A DNA stretch of 64,000 nt, taken from NCBI GenBank assembly GCA_963755055.1, contig CAVWIS010000048.1, positions 1-64,000 on the forward strand, in the 5' to 3' direction. The translations under genes were made by a program, and so were the position numbers. Within the stretch, counting starts at the first letter, position 1; each line of letters starts with the position of its first letter. Of this stretch, positions 18,617 to 26,910 are shown one piece after another. The notes under the pieces were generated by a model, which made no database searches, was not told the origin of the DNA, and worked only from the letters and a program-made list of their open reading frames with translations. The stretch is from AP-16 sp963755055. Lineage in GTDB: Bacteria > Pseudomonadota > Alphaproteobacteria > Rhizobiales > Xanthobacteraceae.

Positions 18617-18682
18617 CAATATATCCCCGCAATCCACAGTTAGGCTTGCGTCGCCAGCAACATATCCCCGTAGTCCACAGTT
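18617..18682. repeat. Two direct repeats of 25 bp upstream of a secreted-protein gene
   Basis: The units at 18617-18641 and 18658-18682 share caa.atatccccg..atccacagtt with three or four differences and lie 41 bases apart, about four helical turns. The second ends 10 bases before the TTG start at 18692. The spacing suits a regulator binding twice on one DNA face, and the site falls at the boundary between degraded and intact DNA. The atccacag core resembles but does not match a DnaA box. Confidence 0.55.
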
Positions 18683-18691
18683 GGCCACGTA

Positions 18692-20317
18692 TTGACTCAA
18701 CAACCCTATTGCGCATGCGCGACTCGCCGTTCGGCAGGGGCGAGCCCGCGATTACTCCACCGGCTGAAGCGTCCCGCCATCGTGGTCCTGATTGCGCTCG
18801 GGAGCATCCTGGCGGCGAACCCGGTGTCGGCGCAAGTCGCCCCGCCGGATTTCCGCTGCCCGGAAACCTCGTTCGCCGAGGTTCGCCGCGAGCCGCCCAT
18901 TCCGGACGTGCTGACCGCGATCGTCCCGCCGCTGCGAATCCTCAACATGCTGGCGGACGATCCCCTCGCCAAGCTGGCGACGCGGCCGGTGTCCATCACG
19001 GTGGTCGATGACGCCGACCGCCCGGTCGCCAATGCGGTCGTCGGGGTGATCCACGAGGAGACCAGCCGATTCATCGCCGAAGGTGCCGGTGGCGGACGGC
19101 CGGTGAATTTGCCGCTGGGCAAATATCTGGTCAACGCCGCCAACCGGGCAAAGGACCAGGTGGTCCGGTGGGGTGCGACGTCGGTCACCGTCGACGCCAA
19201 GGGGCCGGCCATCGTCAAGGTCAGGCTCGATCGTCGGCTGCCGGCCGTGGTGACCAAGCCGGCGCCGGCAAATGTCGCCGTGGGCACGCCATTGGCGCTG
19301 GAGATTTCCGGGTTCCTGCAGGAACGCGCGACGCTCGTGGTGCTCCGGCGCGAGGCCGACCGCCGCGCCGCGCCCACGCCCGACCGCGACATCGTCCTGG
19401 CGGAAACGCAGATCCAGGCGGGCTCAGCGCCGCAGGTGCTGTTGCCGGGCCGTGGCGGCAAATACGATATCCTCTATCTGCTGTGCGCGCCGCGCCTCGT
19501 TCTGGCGCGGTGGACGGTGACGGCCCGCCCGGCCGATGTCGCGCTCGCGGCACCGGACCGCGCGCCGATGGGTTCGCTCCTGCGGGCGACCGTGCGCGGG
19601 ACGATCAGCCCGGCCTACACGCTGAAACTCGGCCAGGGTGAGCAGTTGCCGGCGGTGTCCAAGACCCTCGGCGACGGCGTGCAGCAGGAGATCGAGATCA
19701 GGCTGCCCTACACGCCGGGCTCCTACGATCTGACCGTGACCACCCATGACGACGTCGTTCTGGCGCGCCGCAAGGTGAAGGTTGATGCCGCCATGCTGGC
19801 GATCGCCGGGCCCGACAGGATCAATCTCGGAGAATCCGCCGCCTTCTCCTGGGCGGACAGCGGCAACATCGAGTTCAAGCTCGAGCTGTGGACGCCGGCG
19901 AGCGGGAGCAAACCGGCCCGGCGGATCGGCGACATCGATCGCGACGGCGGCCGCCCGCCAGCGGGTCCCGGCGACTACGAGGTCCGCCTGGTGCCCTGGT
20001 CGGCCGCCGACAAGCGCGTGCTCGGCCGAAAATCGTTGCGGATCGAGGGGCAGGCCTTCGAGGAGCCGCCGCGCGAGGCTGCGGCCAACAGCACGCTCAC
20101 GGTCCGGGTGGCTTTCAAGGTTTCCTTCTGGGACCGCCTGATGTTCGTTCCGCGCGGCGCCGAGCCCGTCGGCATGCCGGGGCCGAGCCGCGACCGCGAC
20201 GACCGGTCGATGAGCATCGACACGCCGAAGGCACCAGGGCCTTACGATCTCGTTTTCCTGCTGGGATCCGTCAGGGGTCGCGTCGAAGCCGGTCGCGTGC
20301 CGATCGACGTTCGTTGA
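18692..20317 (+). CDS. Secreted all-beta protein of unknown function
   Basis: The 541-residue protein starts with an Arg-rich stretch and a signal sequence (AIVVLIALGSILAANPVSAQ, residues about 29-48). The mature part has a carboxypeptidase-like/Ig-type beta domain at about 95-175 (VSITVVDDADRPVANAVVGV) and then several Ig-like repeats with alternating beta strands, such as PYTPGSYDLTVTTHDDVVLA and APGPYDLVFLLGSVRGRVEA. Similar strands recur near 300, 350, 400 and 510, suggesting three or four tandem domains. It is periplasmic or secreted. The start codon is uncertain: TTG at 18692 has no good ribosome site. It lies upstream and convergent to the exported protease cluster and could be a substrate or adhesin-like partner; that is inference. 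Confidence 0.7.
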   Translation: MTQQPYCACATRRSAGASPRLLHRLKRPAIVVLIALGSILAANPVSAQVAPPDFRCPETSFAEVRREPPIPDVLTAIVPPLRILNMLADDPLAKLATRPVSITVVDDADRPVANAVVGVIHEETSRFIAEGAGGGRPVNLPLGKYLVNAANRAKDQVVRWGATSVTVDAKGPAIVKVRLDRRLPAVVTKPAPANVAVGTPLALEISGFLQERATLVVLRREADRRAAPTPDRDIVLAETQIQAGSAPQVLLPGRGGKYDILYLLCAPRLVLARWTVTARPADVALAAPDRAPMGSLLRATVRGTISPAYTLKLGQGEQLPAVSKTLGDGVQQEIEIRLPYTPGSYDLTVTTHDDVVLARRKVKVDAAMLAIAGPDRINLGESAAFSWADSGNIEFKLELWTPASGSKPARRIGDIDRDGGRPPAGPGDYEVRLVPWSAADKRVLGRKSLRIEGQAFEEPPREAAANSTLTVRVAFKVSFWDRLMFVPRGAEPVGMPGPSRDRDDRSMSIDTPKAPGPYDLVFLLGSVRGRVEAGRVPIDVR

Positions 20318-20330
20318 ATTGCGTCCTCAT

Positions 20331-20413
20331 GTAGGATGGGTTGAGCTCTTGCGAAACCCATCAACACCCCATCAAACATTGATGGGTTTCGCGAAGGGCT
20401 CAACCCATCCTAC
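20331..20413. repeat. Long palindromic REP-like element
   Basis: The sequence gtaggatgggttgagc opens the element and its reverse complement closes it at 20413. Inner arms (gcgaaacccatcaa / ttgatgggtttcgc) also pair, giving a long stem-loop. This palindrome type is widespread between genes in Hyphomicrobiales. It lies 14 bases after the stop of the secreted-protein gene and may act as a terminator or mRNA-stabilising hairpin. Confidence 0.85.
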
Positions 20414-20423
20414 GGCGCCGAAA

Positions 20424-20482
20424 CTATTTTCCCTCGACGGTCCGCTTGATCCAGTCGGCTTGCTTCGCAAATTCAGCCGATG
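20424..20482 (-). pseudogene. 3' relic of a second trypsin-like protease gene
   Basis: On the minus strand the last codons read SSAEFAKQADWIKRTVEGK and a stop at 20424. The DWIKRTVEGK ending is identical to that of the intact trypsin-like gene ending at 21611. Nothing of the catalytic domain remains upstream. It is a leftover of a duplicated protease gene, immediately next to the palindromic element. Confidence 0.7.
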
Positions 20483-20600
20483 ACTTTGGGCAACACGCGC
20501 GCCAATGGCGTGGTGCTTTTGCTGCTCGGGCCTGGGTATCACCCTGACGGTCTGTCTCGAAAACCGCTGACGGCCTTTCGGGAGCCAGTGAGTAAGCTTT

Positions 20601-21384
20601 TCAATTTGTTTTTGGCGGTGCGACCTGGTGTCCGGGCAACCTGGAGCGTTCGATCGCCTGCTGCACCAATCCCGAGGCCTTGGCCTGTTCGATAAATTCG
20701 GTGATGTAGGCCAGCCGCGCGGTTTGACCCTTAGGCACCACCATCCCGAGGAGGTTGGCCCCGTAGTGGTCCTCCAGGACCCGTGAGCCAGGAAGCTTTG
20801 AGGAATACCCTAGGAGCACAGGGCGGATCGACGCAAACGCCTCTGCCTGTCCATTACGCAGGAGTTCGAAAGCGGGATCGGGAGTGTTGAGCTTGCCTAA
20901 AGATGCGGCTTAACGTCAAGGTCGAGGCGTGATCGCGCACGACTGCGATGCGAACGTCCGGCCGATCCGCGTCAGCAATGCGCTGGATGGACGAGCCCGC
21001 CGGCACCAGCAAGGTATACTCCAATTGGAGAATGGGAGGCGAAAAGTCTACCCCAGCTCGAGACGGATCAGGCCCCATGAACCCCACGTCACACTCGCCG
21101 GCCGTAAGGCACATCAACATCTCTGGAATCGTCGGATATCCGACCGGCAACACCGCAACCCCAATCTGCGCTCCAAGTGTGTGAGCAATATCGAGCAGAA
21201 TGATCCCGGTCGAGGTCGCCTTCAGCTCGCGCGTTCGGGGATCCGTTGTATACATGATAGAGTGCATCCCGACCCGAATTTTGCCGGCCTGCACGAGGTC
21301 AGCGACACGCGGGTCAGAGGTCTGCTGCGCCGCGGCGAGGCTTGCCAAGATGGCGGTGAACGTGATGAGAAGCAGCTTTTTCAT
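20601..21384 (-). pseudogene. Family-3 periplasmic amino-acid-type binding protein, one-base frameshift
   Basis: The start at 21384 has GGAGG six to ten bases upstream and begins a signal peptide (MKKLLLITFTAILASLAAAQ). The body matches SBP_bac_3: LVQAGKIRVGMHSIMYTTDP, LGAQIGVAVLPVGYPTIPEM, GECDVGFMGPDPSRAGVDFS, then PDVRIAVVRDHASTL. Near 20905 one missing base shifts the frame; the C-terminal third continues as a segment with AEAFASIRPVLLGYSSKLPG and VVPKGQTARLAYITEFIEQA, to the stop at 20601. The stitched length of about 260 residues is normal. Such proteins deliver polar amino acids or similar solutes to ABC permeases, but no permease gene is adjacent. It is an orphan receptor or a stray copy. 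Confidence 0.8.
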
Positions 21385-21489
21385 GAACGCCTCCAAGAAT
21401 CCAATGTGCACCGGAAGCGAACGTGGGCCGCGCAATGATCAAGCTACCGCGTCTGAAACTTCAAAGCCAGCCGACCGAGGCGCAGTCAA

Positions 21490-21605
21490 AGCGGCCATCC
21501 ACGCCCCCGGGCTATCTGTGGCCCGGGCTGTCGTGTTGATGGCCCGGGGGCACGTCTTGGCCAGGAAGCAAGACGTGGATGCGCGGGGCAAGCCCGCGCA
21601 TGACG
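21490..21605. repeat. Palindromic intergenic repeat cluster
   Basis: Two nested inverted repeats are visible: cccgggctatctgtggcccggg with cccgggggc nearby, and cacgtcttggccaggaagcaagacgtg followed by gatgcgcggggcaagcccgcgcatgacg. The motif gacgtggatg...catgacg recurs at 42776-42812. These are REP-like units common in Bradyrhizobium-type genomes. They lie six bases before the trypsin-like gene stop and likely form its terminator. Confidence 0.75.
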
Positions 21606-21610
21606 CCGCG

Positions 21611-22699
21611 CTATTTCCCCTCGACGGTCCGTTTGATCCAGTCGGCGTGCGCGGCGACGCGCGTATAGACCGTCGGCAGTTTCGGCCGCGCGCAGCCTTC
21701 GCCCCAGCTCACCAGGCCGACCTGGATGTGGCGTCCGTCCGAGGTCATGAACAGGGGACCGCCGCTGTCGCCCTGGCAGGCATCCTTGCCTCCGGCGAGA
21801 TCGCCGGCGCAGATCGTCTGCTCGCTCACCACCGGGGGAGCGGCCTGCATCGCGGTCATCACCAGCGTCTTCAGCGTCTCGTTGCTGAAGCGAAGGCGTT
21901 TCTGCGCGGTGCGGAACGCGTCGATCGACTGGATCGCCCGGTACTCCACGATCGACTGGTTGCACACCTTGCGGTCGACGATGCTGATATTGAGCTCCAG
22001 CAACGATTTTGAGGAGGCGCCGCCCTCGGTGGTCTTGCCCCAGCCGAGCAGCTTTACCGGCGTGCCCGGCGCGTAGTCGCTCGATCCGGCGGCGACGGTG
22101 ATCGGCCTGGCGCCGCTCGCCTCGTTGACCGGCCGCTCGAGCTCGAGAAGCGCGATGTCGTTCGCTATCAGGCCGCGGCTGGTATAGCCCGGATGCACGA
22201 TCACGCGCGCCGCCTTGACCCGGTCGCCCTCGCCGAACGCAATGCCGCCGGCAAACACGTTGACCATCTCGGCGGGGTAGGGCGCGTCGGCCTCCGCCGC
22301 CTTGGTGATGCAGTGTGCCGCGGTCAGCACCCATTTCATGGTGACGAGCGAACCGCCGCACATCATGCCGTCCCGGCCGTTGGCGGTGGTGAACAGCGCC
22401 ACCTGGAACGGATAGGCGCCGCGCGCGGCCGGCACGCCGCCGACGATCTTGCCGCGCTCCTCGCCGGTGGATTTTCGCTCGGTCTCGGCGATCGCCGTCT
22501 CCATCGGGCTCGGCCGTCCGGCCAGCACCGAGGCCTCGTCCGCCGGGGCGGTGACCTGCAGCTCGTCCGGCAGCACGCCCGGCGATGCGGCGGCCGGCGG
22601 GTTTTGCGGACCGCCGAGGCCGGGTACCTGTGCGCCTGCTGCTCCCACCGAGGCGGCCGCGACCATGAAGGCGGCCGCTGTCTGTCTGAATCTGCTCAC
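21611..22699 (-). CDS. Exported trypsin-like serine protease
   Basis: This 362-residue S1A protease has a signal peptide (residues 1-23, ending GAAGAQ), a Pro/Ala-rich propeptide to about residue 83, and a zymogen-like junction GKIVGG at 83-88. The triad is His129 (LTAAHC), Asp181 (NDIALLEL) and Ser312 (GDSGGP). Asp306 occupies the specificity-pocket position, predicting cleavage after Lys or Arg. Conserved Cys pairs for disulfides are present, and it ends in the helix VAAHADWIKRTVEGK. It is the second gene of an operon: the caspase-like gene ends 33 bases upstream. It probably acts in the periplasm or outside the cell. A partial copy of its 3' end remains at 20424. Confidence 0.93.
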   Translation of the reverse strand: MSRFRQTAAAFMVAAASVGAAGAQVPGLGGPQNPPAAASPGVLPDELQVTAPADEASVLAGRPSPMETAIAETERKSTGEERGKIVGGVPAARGAYPFQVALFTTANGRDGMMCGGSLVTMKWVLTAAHCITKAAEADAPYPAEMVNVFAGGIAFGEGDRVKAARVIVHPGYTSRGLIANDIALLELERPVNEASGARPITVAAGSSDYAPGTPVKLLGWGKTTEGGASSKSLLELNISIVDRKVCNQSIVEYRAIQSIDAFRTAQKRLRFSNETLKTLVMTAMQAAPPVVSEQTICAGDLAGGKDACQGDSGGPLFMTSDGRHIQVGLVSWGEGCARPKLPTVYTRVAAHADWIKRTVEGK

Positions 22700-22732
22700 G
22701 TGTTCTGCTGCTCCGTTTGCGGCGATGAAGAA

Positions 22733-24985
22733 TTACTTCCGGCGTCCCTGGTCCACCGGCCAGGTTTCCACCGCCATGACAAGCTGGCCGATCGATGATG
22801 GGCGACCGGCATTCCTGGTGTCGGTCCGCACGACAAGGATCGCGTCGACCGGATCGTCCTGGCTGTCCGCCGAGCGCGTGCCGTCCGCGGTCGATCGCAC
22901 GAACCGGCACGGGTCGAGCGGCAAGGCGATGCCGGGCTCGAACGGCACCGCGAAGACCAGCACGCCGTTGCGGGTGCGCGGCGCCAGACCGGGCGCGATC
23001 GAGCCGTTGCGGTATTGCAGGTTGACCGTCCTGGTGCCGCCGATCTCGACGCGGTTCTGCGCGCCCTGGCGGCAGGCATTGTCGAGGGGATGCAGCACCC
23101 AGCTGTCGTCGAGCGCGAACACGTAGACATGGACCGGCGTGGTGCCGCCATTGCGGACCTCAACCGTGGCACCGTCGCAGGTGTCGACCGCGGCGGTCTG
23201 GGCGAGAGCCGTGCGCCGGCCGGAAAATCGGCAGCGGCCGGCGGCATCGCGCTCGTAGCGCACCAGCGAGGTGGTGGCGGTCGCCACCCCGATCGGCAGC
23301 CCGTTGGAGGGCAATGCGGCCCGCACCCGCTCCAGCCGCATCAGCAGGCGGGCGCGATCGAGCGCCGCCATGACCCGCGTGGCGGCATCCTCGGCGTCGC
23401 CCGTGGCAAAAGCGGCGGCCGGACCGAATTCCTCGGCATCGGGTGGCGTCCAGGACGGCATGAAGCGCGCGCCTTCGGGGGTGCGGTACCAGACGAAATC
23501 CGGCCGCGCATCGTCGATCGCGTAAGCAGCGTCGGCCGCGATGCGGGCGAGCGCCGCCGCCTCGATTGCCCCGCGGTCGGTCACCGGCGGGTGCCCGGGC
23601 CAGTCGCGCGGACGCGAGATGCGCAAAATCATCCGGGTGACGGGCAGGACCACTTTGGCGGTCCGTGCCCGAACAATTTCGTCGGTATCGGCGCGCCGTT
23701 CGCACGACGGCATGCCGTTCTTTATCGCGCAGGGAAACCGGATCGGCTGGATGTCGGCGCCGAGCGCGTCTGCCTGCACCACCTGGCCGTGGGCGAGCGG
23801 CGCGGCAGCCGCGCGATCGAACAGCGCCACGACCGTTCCGGGCTCGAGGCCGGCGATGAGCCCGCCGGAAACGTGGTTGCTGTCAACGGACAAGCCCGCC
23901 GCCTGGTCGGTCGCGGCGCTGCCGATGAGCGGCCGGTCGAGCGCATCGCCGTCGTGGCCGGGCGTCTGCCGGGCGCGTGGCGGAATCTGCCCGCGCAGGA
24001 CGCGCGCGGTCTCGTCGAGCAGGTCGCGATAGGTGGCGACCTGGCCGCGCTGCAGCACGCCGACCATCGCATCGGTGAACGCCGACACCCAGGTCTGCCG
24101 CTCGGGCGGCGCTCCCTGGGGCACGGCGAGCTCCAGCGAGATCTCATCCGCCTGCGACGCATAGAACGCCACGAACGAGCCGGCGGTGGCGGTGCGGGCC
24201 TTCATGTCGGCAAGCGTCTTCGGCGCGGGAGCCGCCGCCGTGGCGGTGGCCGCCGGCTCCAGCGGCAGGCCGAACTCCGCGGCGTTGACCTCCTTGGCGC
24301 GCAACTCGTCGTTGGCGCCGCGCGAGATGGTGCCGGAATGGCAGCTGTCGACCACCAGCCAGACATGCGCGCCCTTGCGGCGCAGCGCATCGATCAGCTC
24401 GCCGATCCGGTCGTCGCGGATCACGTTGGTCATGTCGAAGCGTTCGGCGCCCGGTGCCGGCGGGACCGCGTCGACCGGCAGAAATGCCTCGTCGAGCCCG
24501 TCGTCCTCGTCGCCGTTGTCGTCGGGAATCTGCGTCCCGTGGCCGGACATGTAGATGACGACCTGGTCGTCGACAGCCACGCGCCCCGGCAGCGCGTCAA
24601 AAATTTTCAGGATCACCGCCGCCGTCGGGTCGCCCCTGGAGCCCTCCACCCCGTCGGCGTAGACCTCGATATCCGCCGGCTCGACGCCGCGGGCGACGAG
24701 CGCCGCCTGCATCCGCCGGACGTCGTTGGCGGGTGCGCGCAGCGACTTTTCCGGGCTGAGATTGCGATAGGTCGAGGCGCCGATCAGGACCGCGTGGACT
24801 TTCGCCGCCGCGGCGGTGCCGGCAGCCGTCGCCAGGAGGGCGGCCAGGACCAGACACAGCGCCGCCCGTGCGGCGCAGCGGAGCGAGGAGCCGGGCAGGG
24901 CGGGCAACCCGCGCTTGCCGCCGGCTTGCGCCTCGATCATCGGGCCGGGACCTTCACCGGGATGTGCTTCTGTCGGCCGTATCAT
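22733..24985 (-). CDS. Exported caspase-family (C14) protease
   Basis: This 750-residue protein has an N-terminal hydrophobic export segment (about 38-61, ending GTAAAAKV) and then a p20-like caspase domain at about 62-330. Catalytic His149 sits in YMSGHGTQ and catalytic Cys215 in VVDSCHSGT. Both are intact, so it should cut after basic or acidic residues like bacterial orthocaspases. Residues 340-480 form a linker with beta segments, and the C-terminus (about 590-740) resembles DUF4384, often joined to bacterial caspases. A second Met at residue 16 is an alternative start. It is followed by the trypsin-like gene 33 bases on. IS4 lies 170 bases upstream, so its promoter region may be affected. 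Coupling of caspase and trypsin-type proteases suggests a processing cascade. Confidence 0.9.
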   Translation of the reverse strand: MIRPTEAHPGEGPGPMIEAQAGGKRGLPALPGSSLRCAARAALCLVLAALLATAAGTAAAAKVHAVLIGASTYRNLSPEKSLRAPANDVRRMQAALVARGVEPADIEVYADGVEGSRGDPTAAVILKIFDALPGRVAVDDQVVIYMSGHGTQIPDDNGDEDDGLDEAFLPVDAVPPAPGAERFDMTNVIRDDRIGELIDALRRKGAHVWLVVDSCHSGTISRGANDELRAKEVNAAEFGLPLEPAATATAAAPAPKTLADMKARTATAGSFVAFYASQADEISLELAVPQGAPPERQTWVSAFTDAMVGVLQRGQVATYRDLLDETARVLRGQIPPRARQTPGHDGDALDRPLIGSAATDQAAGLSVDSNHVSGGLIAGLEPGTVVALFDRAAAAPLAHGQVVQADALGADIQPIRFPCAIKNGMPSCERRADTDEIVRARTAKVVLPVTRMILRISRPRDWPGHPPVTDRGAIEAAALARIAADAAYAIDDARPDFVWYRTPEGARFMPSWTPPDAEEFGPAAAFATGDAEDAATRVMAALDRARLLMRLERVRAALPSNGLPIGVATATTSLVRYERDAAGRCRFSGRRTALAQTAAVDTCDGATVEVRNGGTTPVHVYVFALDDSWVLHPLDNACRQGAQNRVEIGGTRTVNLQYRNGSIAPGLAPRTRNGVLVFAVPFEPGIALPLDPCRFVRSTADGTRSADSQDDPVDAILVVRTDTRNAGRPSSIGQLVMAVETWPVDQGRRK

Positions 24986-25156
24986 TCCATGCGGTCGAAG
25001 TGAAACCGACCTCCCGCCCGGGCGATCGTGGAAGCGGCCACGATAGTGCCCGGCATGCGGCTTGGCCAGCGCTCGGGGCGGGGCTCTCCGCGGCGGCGGG
25101 ACCCAGGGCTATCGCATATGGCAGGAACGCGCCGCGGGCTCCACCTCTCCCCGCGT

Positions 25157-26652
25157 GCGCTAGGGGATGCACACGTCTTGGTGCGGCAGAGTGACTCGGG
25201 ATGAACATTTTGGGTTCCGCTTTGCCGATGGCGTGTGATTCTATGCGCGACGCTTTGGTCGAACCGGGGTGTCGCCATGTCGCTGAGAACCTTGTCATTG
25301 GGTCGGTTTGGGGATCGTCGCCTCGACAAAAGGGGGCGGCGCTGCTCCAGCGCATGGTTGCGCGCCCGACGGTCTGCTTGCGCCGCCTCGGACGCGGGCG
25401 CAGATCGCGGGAGGTAGCGTTTGGGCGGTTTTTGGCAAACCGCAAAGTGACTGTTGATCGCCTGATCGAAGGATGGGGCGATCGGACGGCATCGGCAGTG
25501 GCCGGCCGGCATGTGCTGGCGATCCAGGACACCAGCGAGATCAATTTCTCCACGACGCCGCGGCGTCGGCGCGGGCTCGGCGAGATCGGCAAGGGGGTCG
25601 GTCGCGGCCTGCTGCTGCACGCCATGTTGGCGGTGGATGCCGGGACTGGCGGCTGCCTCGGCCTGGTGGCGGGACGGATCTGGACGCGCAAAGGCCGGGT
25701 CAAGGTCGCCCACCAGAAGCGCCGGCTGAAAGACAAGGAATCCGAGCGCTGGCTGACGACCGCCACCGAGAGCAAGCCCGTGCTGGCCGCTGCCGCGATG
25801 GTCACGGTGGTGGCCGATCGCGAAAGCGACATCTTCGCCGAGTGGGCGAGGCTGCCGGAGCCGAACTTCCATCTGATCACCCGCTCCATGCACGACCGTC
25901 GACTGGCGAGCGGGGAACGTCTCTATGCGGCGGGCGAGCGTTTTGCCCTGACCACGACGCGGCTCGTCGATCTGCCGGACCGAGCTCTCAAACGCCGGGC
26001 CCGTCTGGCGACGCTGAGCCTGCGGTTCGGTCGGGTCGAACTCGCCCGCCCCAAGAACACCACCGAACGTGATCTGCCCAAAACTGTGCCGCTGATGCTC
26101 GTCGAGGTGGTCGAAGCCGATCCCCCCGCAGGGTGCGAGCCGGTGCACTGGCGCCTTCTCACCACCCATGAGGTCGCCGATGCCGAGGCGGCCTGGCAGA
26201 TTGTCGATTGGTACAGAAAGCGCTGGATCATCGAGCAATTCTGGCGCGTGCTGAAGCTTCAGGGCCTCAAGCTCGAAGACAGTCAGGTCGCAACCGCCGA
26301 GCGCCTCGTCAAGCTCACCGCCATCGCCACCAAAGCCGCCTCCGTCACCCTCCAACTCGTCCAGGCCCGCGACGGGAGCACCTGCGAACCGGCCTCCGTC
26401 GCCTTCGCGCCACACGAAATCCAAGTCCTGGCCAAACTCGATGCCGAGTACGAAGGCCCCACGGCCCTGCAGAAAAACCCTCATCCTGCCGCAACTCTCG
26501 CCTGGGCCGGTTGGATCATCGCCCGGCTCGGAGGTTGGAATGGCTATCCCTCCTCCAAGCCTCCCGGTCCTATCACTTTCAAGAACGGCCTCGACGAATT
26601 CTATGCCATCGCAGCCGGATGGAGCCTCAGACATGTGCGCATCCCCTAGCGC
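25157..26652. mobile_element. IS4-family insertion sequence
   Basis: The element is about 1.5 kb, bounded by inverted ends: gcgctaggggatgcacacgtct at the left (25157-25178) and the reverse complement of gcgctaggggatgcgcacat at the right, ending at 26652. It carries one transposase gene on the plus strand. The flanks are unusual: a 17-bp sequence cagggctatcgcatatg (25104-25120) reappears inverted at 26799-26815, and ctctccccgc-type repeat arms touch both ends. It appears to have entered an existing palindromic repeat. No clear target duplication was found. Confidence 0.8.
25201..26649 (+). CDS. IS4-family DDE transposase, probable N-terminal frameshift
   Basis: The frame has the IS4/Tn5-like catalytic core: first Asp in LAIQDTSEINF, second Asp in VVADRESDIFAEW, and the Y-(2)-R-(3)-E-(6)-K style C-motif in DWYRKRWIIEQFWRVLKLQG, which supplies the Glu. 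The N-terminal 40 residues of this frame are not family-like. The expected N-terminus (MSLRTLSLGRFGDRRLDKRG) is in another frame from ATG 25277, joining near 25330 at a run of four A and five G. The true gene is therefore probably 25277-26649 with a one-base error or inactivating shift at that homopolymer. The rest of the protein is intact to the end next to the right inverted repeat. Confidence 0.85.
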   Translation: MNILGSALPMACDSMRDALVEPGCRHVAENLVIGSVWGSSPRQKGAALLQRMVARPTVCLRRLGRGRRSREVAFGRFLANRKVTVDRLIEGWGDRTASAVAGRHVLAIQDTSEINFSTTPRRRRGLGEIGKGVGRGLLLHAMLAVDAGTGGCLGLVAGRIWTRKGRVKVAHQKRRLKDKESERWLTTATESKPVLAAAAMVTVVADRESDIFAEWARLPEPNFHLITRSMHDRRLASGERLYAAGERFALTTTRLVDLPDRALKRRARLATLSLRFGRVELARPKNTTERDLPKTVPLMLVEVVEADPPAGCEPVHWRLLTTHEVADAEAAWQIVDWYRKRWIIEQFWRVLKLQGLKLEDSQVATAERLVKLTAIATKAASVTLQLVQARDGSTCEPASVAFAPHEIQVLAKLDAEYEGPTALQKNPHPAATLAWAGWIIARLGGWNGYPSSKPPGPITFKNGLDEFYAIAAGWSLRHVRIP

Positions 26653-26790
26653 TCTTTGCGGGGAGAGGTCGACGCGCGAAGCGCGGCGGGTGAGGGGGCG
26701 TCTCCAAACGCCGAGACCGTTGAAAGAGCCCCTCACCCCGACCCTCTCCCCGCGAAGAGCGGGGAGAGGGAGAAGGGGCGCCGAGTGTGC
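26653..26790. repeat. Intergenic palindromic repeat of the rhizobial ctctccccgc type
   Basis: The sequence gcggggaga-ggtcgacgcgcgaagcgcgg at the left and cccctcacc...ctctccccgcgaagagcggggagaggg at the right form nested inverted repeats. The last hairpin (26742-26770) has a perfect arm cctctccccgc / gcggggagagg. This repeat family is frequent between genes of Bradyrhizobium-like genomes. It separates the IS4 element from the MAPEG gene. Confidence 0.75.
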
Positions 26791-26910
26791 GGCGACGTCA
26801 TATGCGATAGCCCTGACGCCGGCACCGGGTCATGGCGGGCAGGATGTGCTAGAAGCGCGTCAGGCTGCTTCCGGTGCAGCGATGCAGCCTTGCCCGCAAA
26901 AGGAATCCCC

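Noticed and set aside
18617..18682. Origin-type DnaA boxes in the atccacag repeats
   Set aside because: The units do not match the TTATCCACA consensus, there are only two, and no dnaA, dnaN or A+T-rich unwinding region is near.
23015..25003. A 662-codon plus-strand frame opposite the caspase gene
   Set aside because: It is antisense to a gene with intact catalytic residues and signal peptide, and its composition is typical of a shadow frame.
26656..26910. N-terminal extension of the MAPEG protein in an open frame from 26656
   Set aside because: The extension runs through a palindromic intergenic repeat, and the family start and ribosome site are at 26911.
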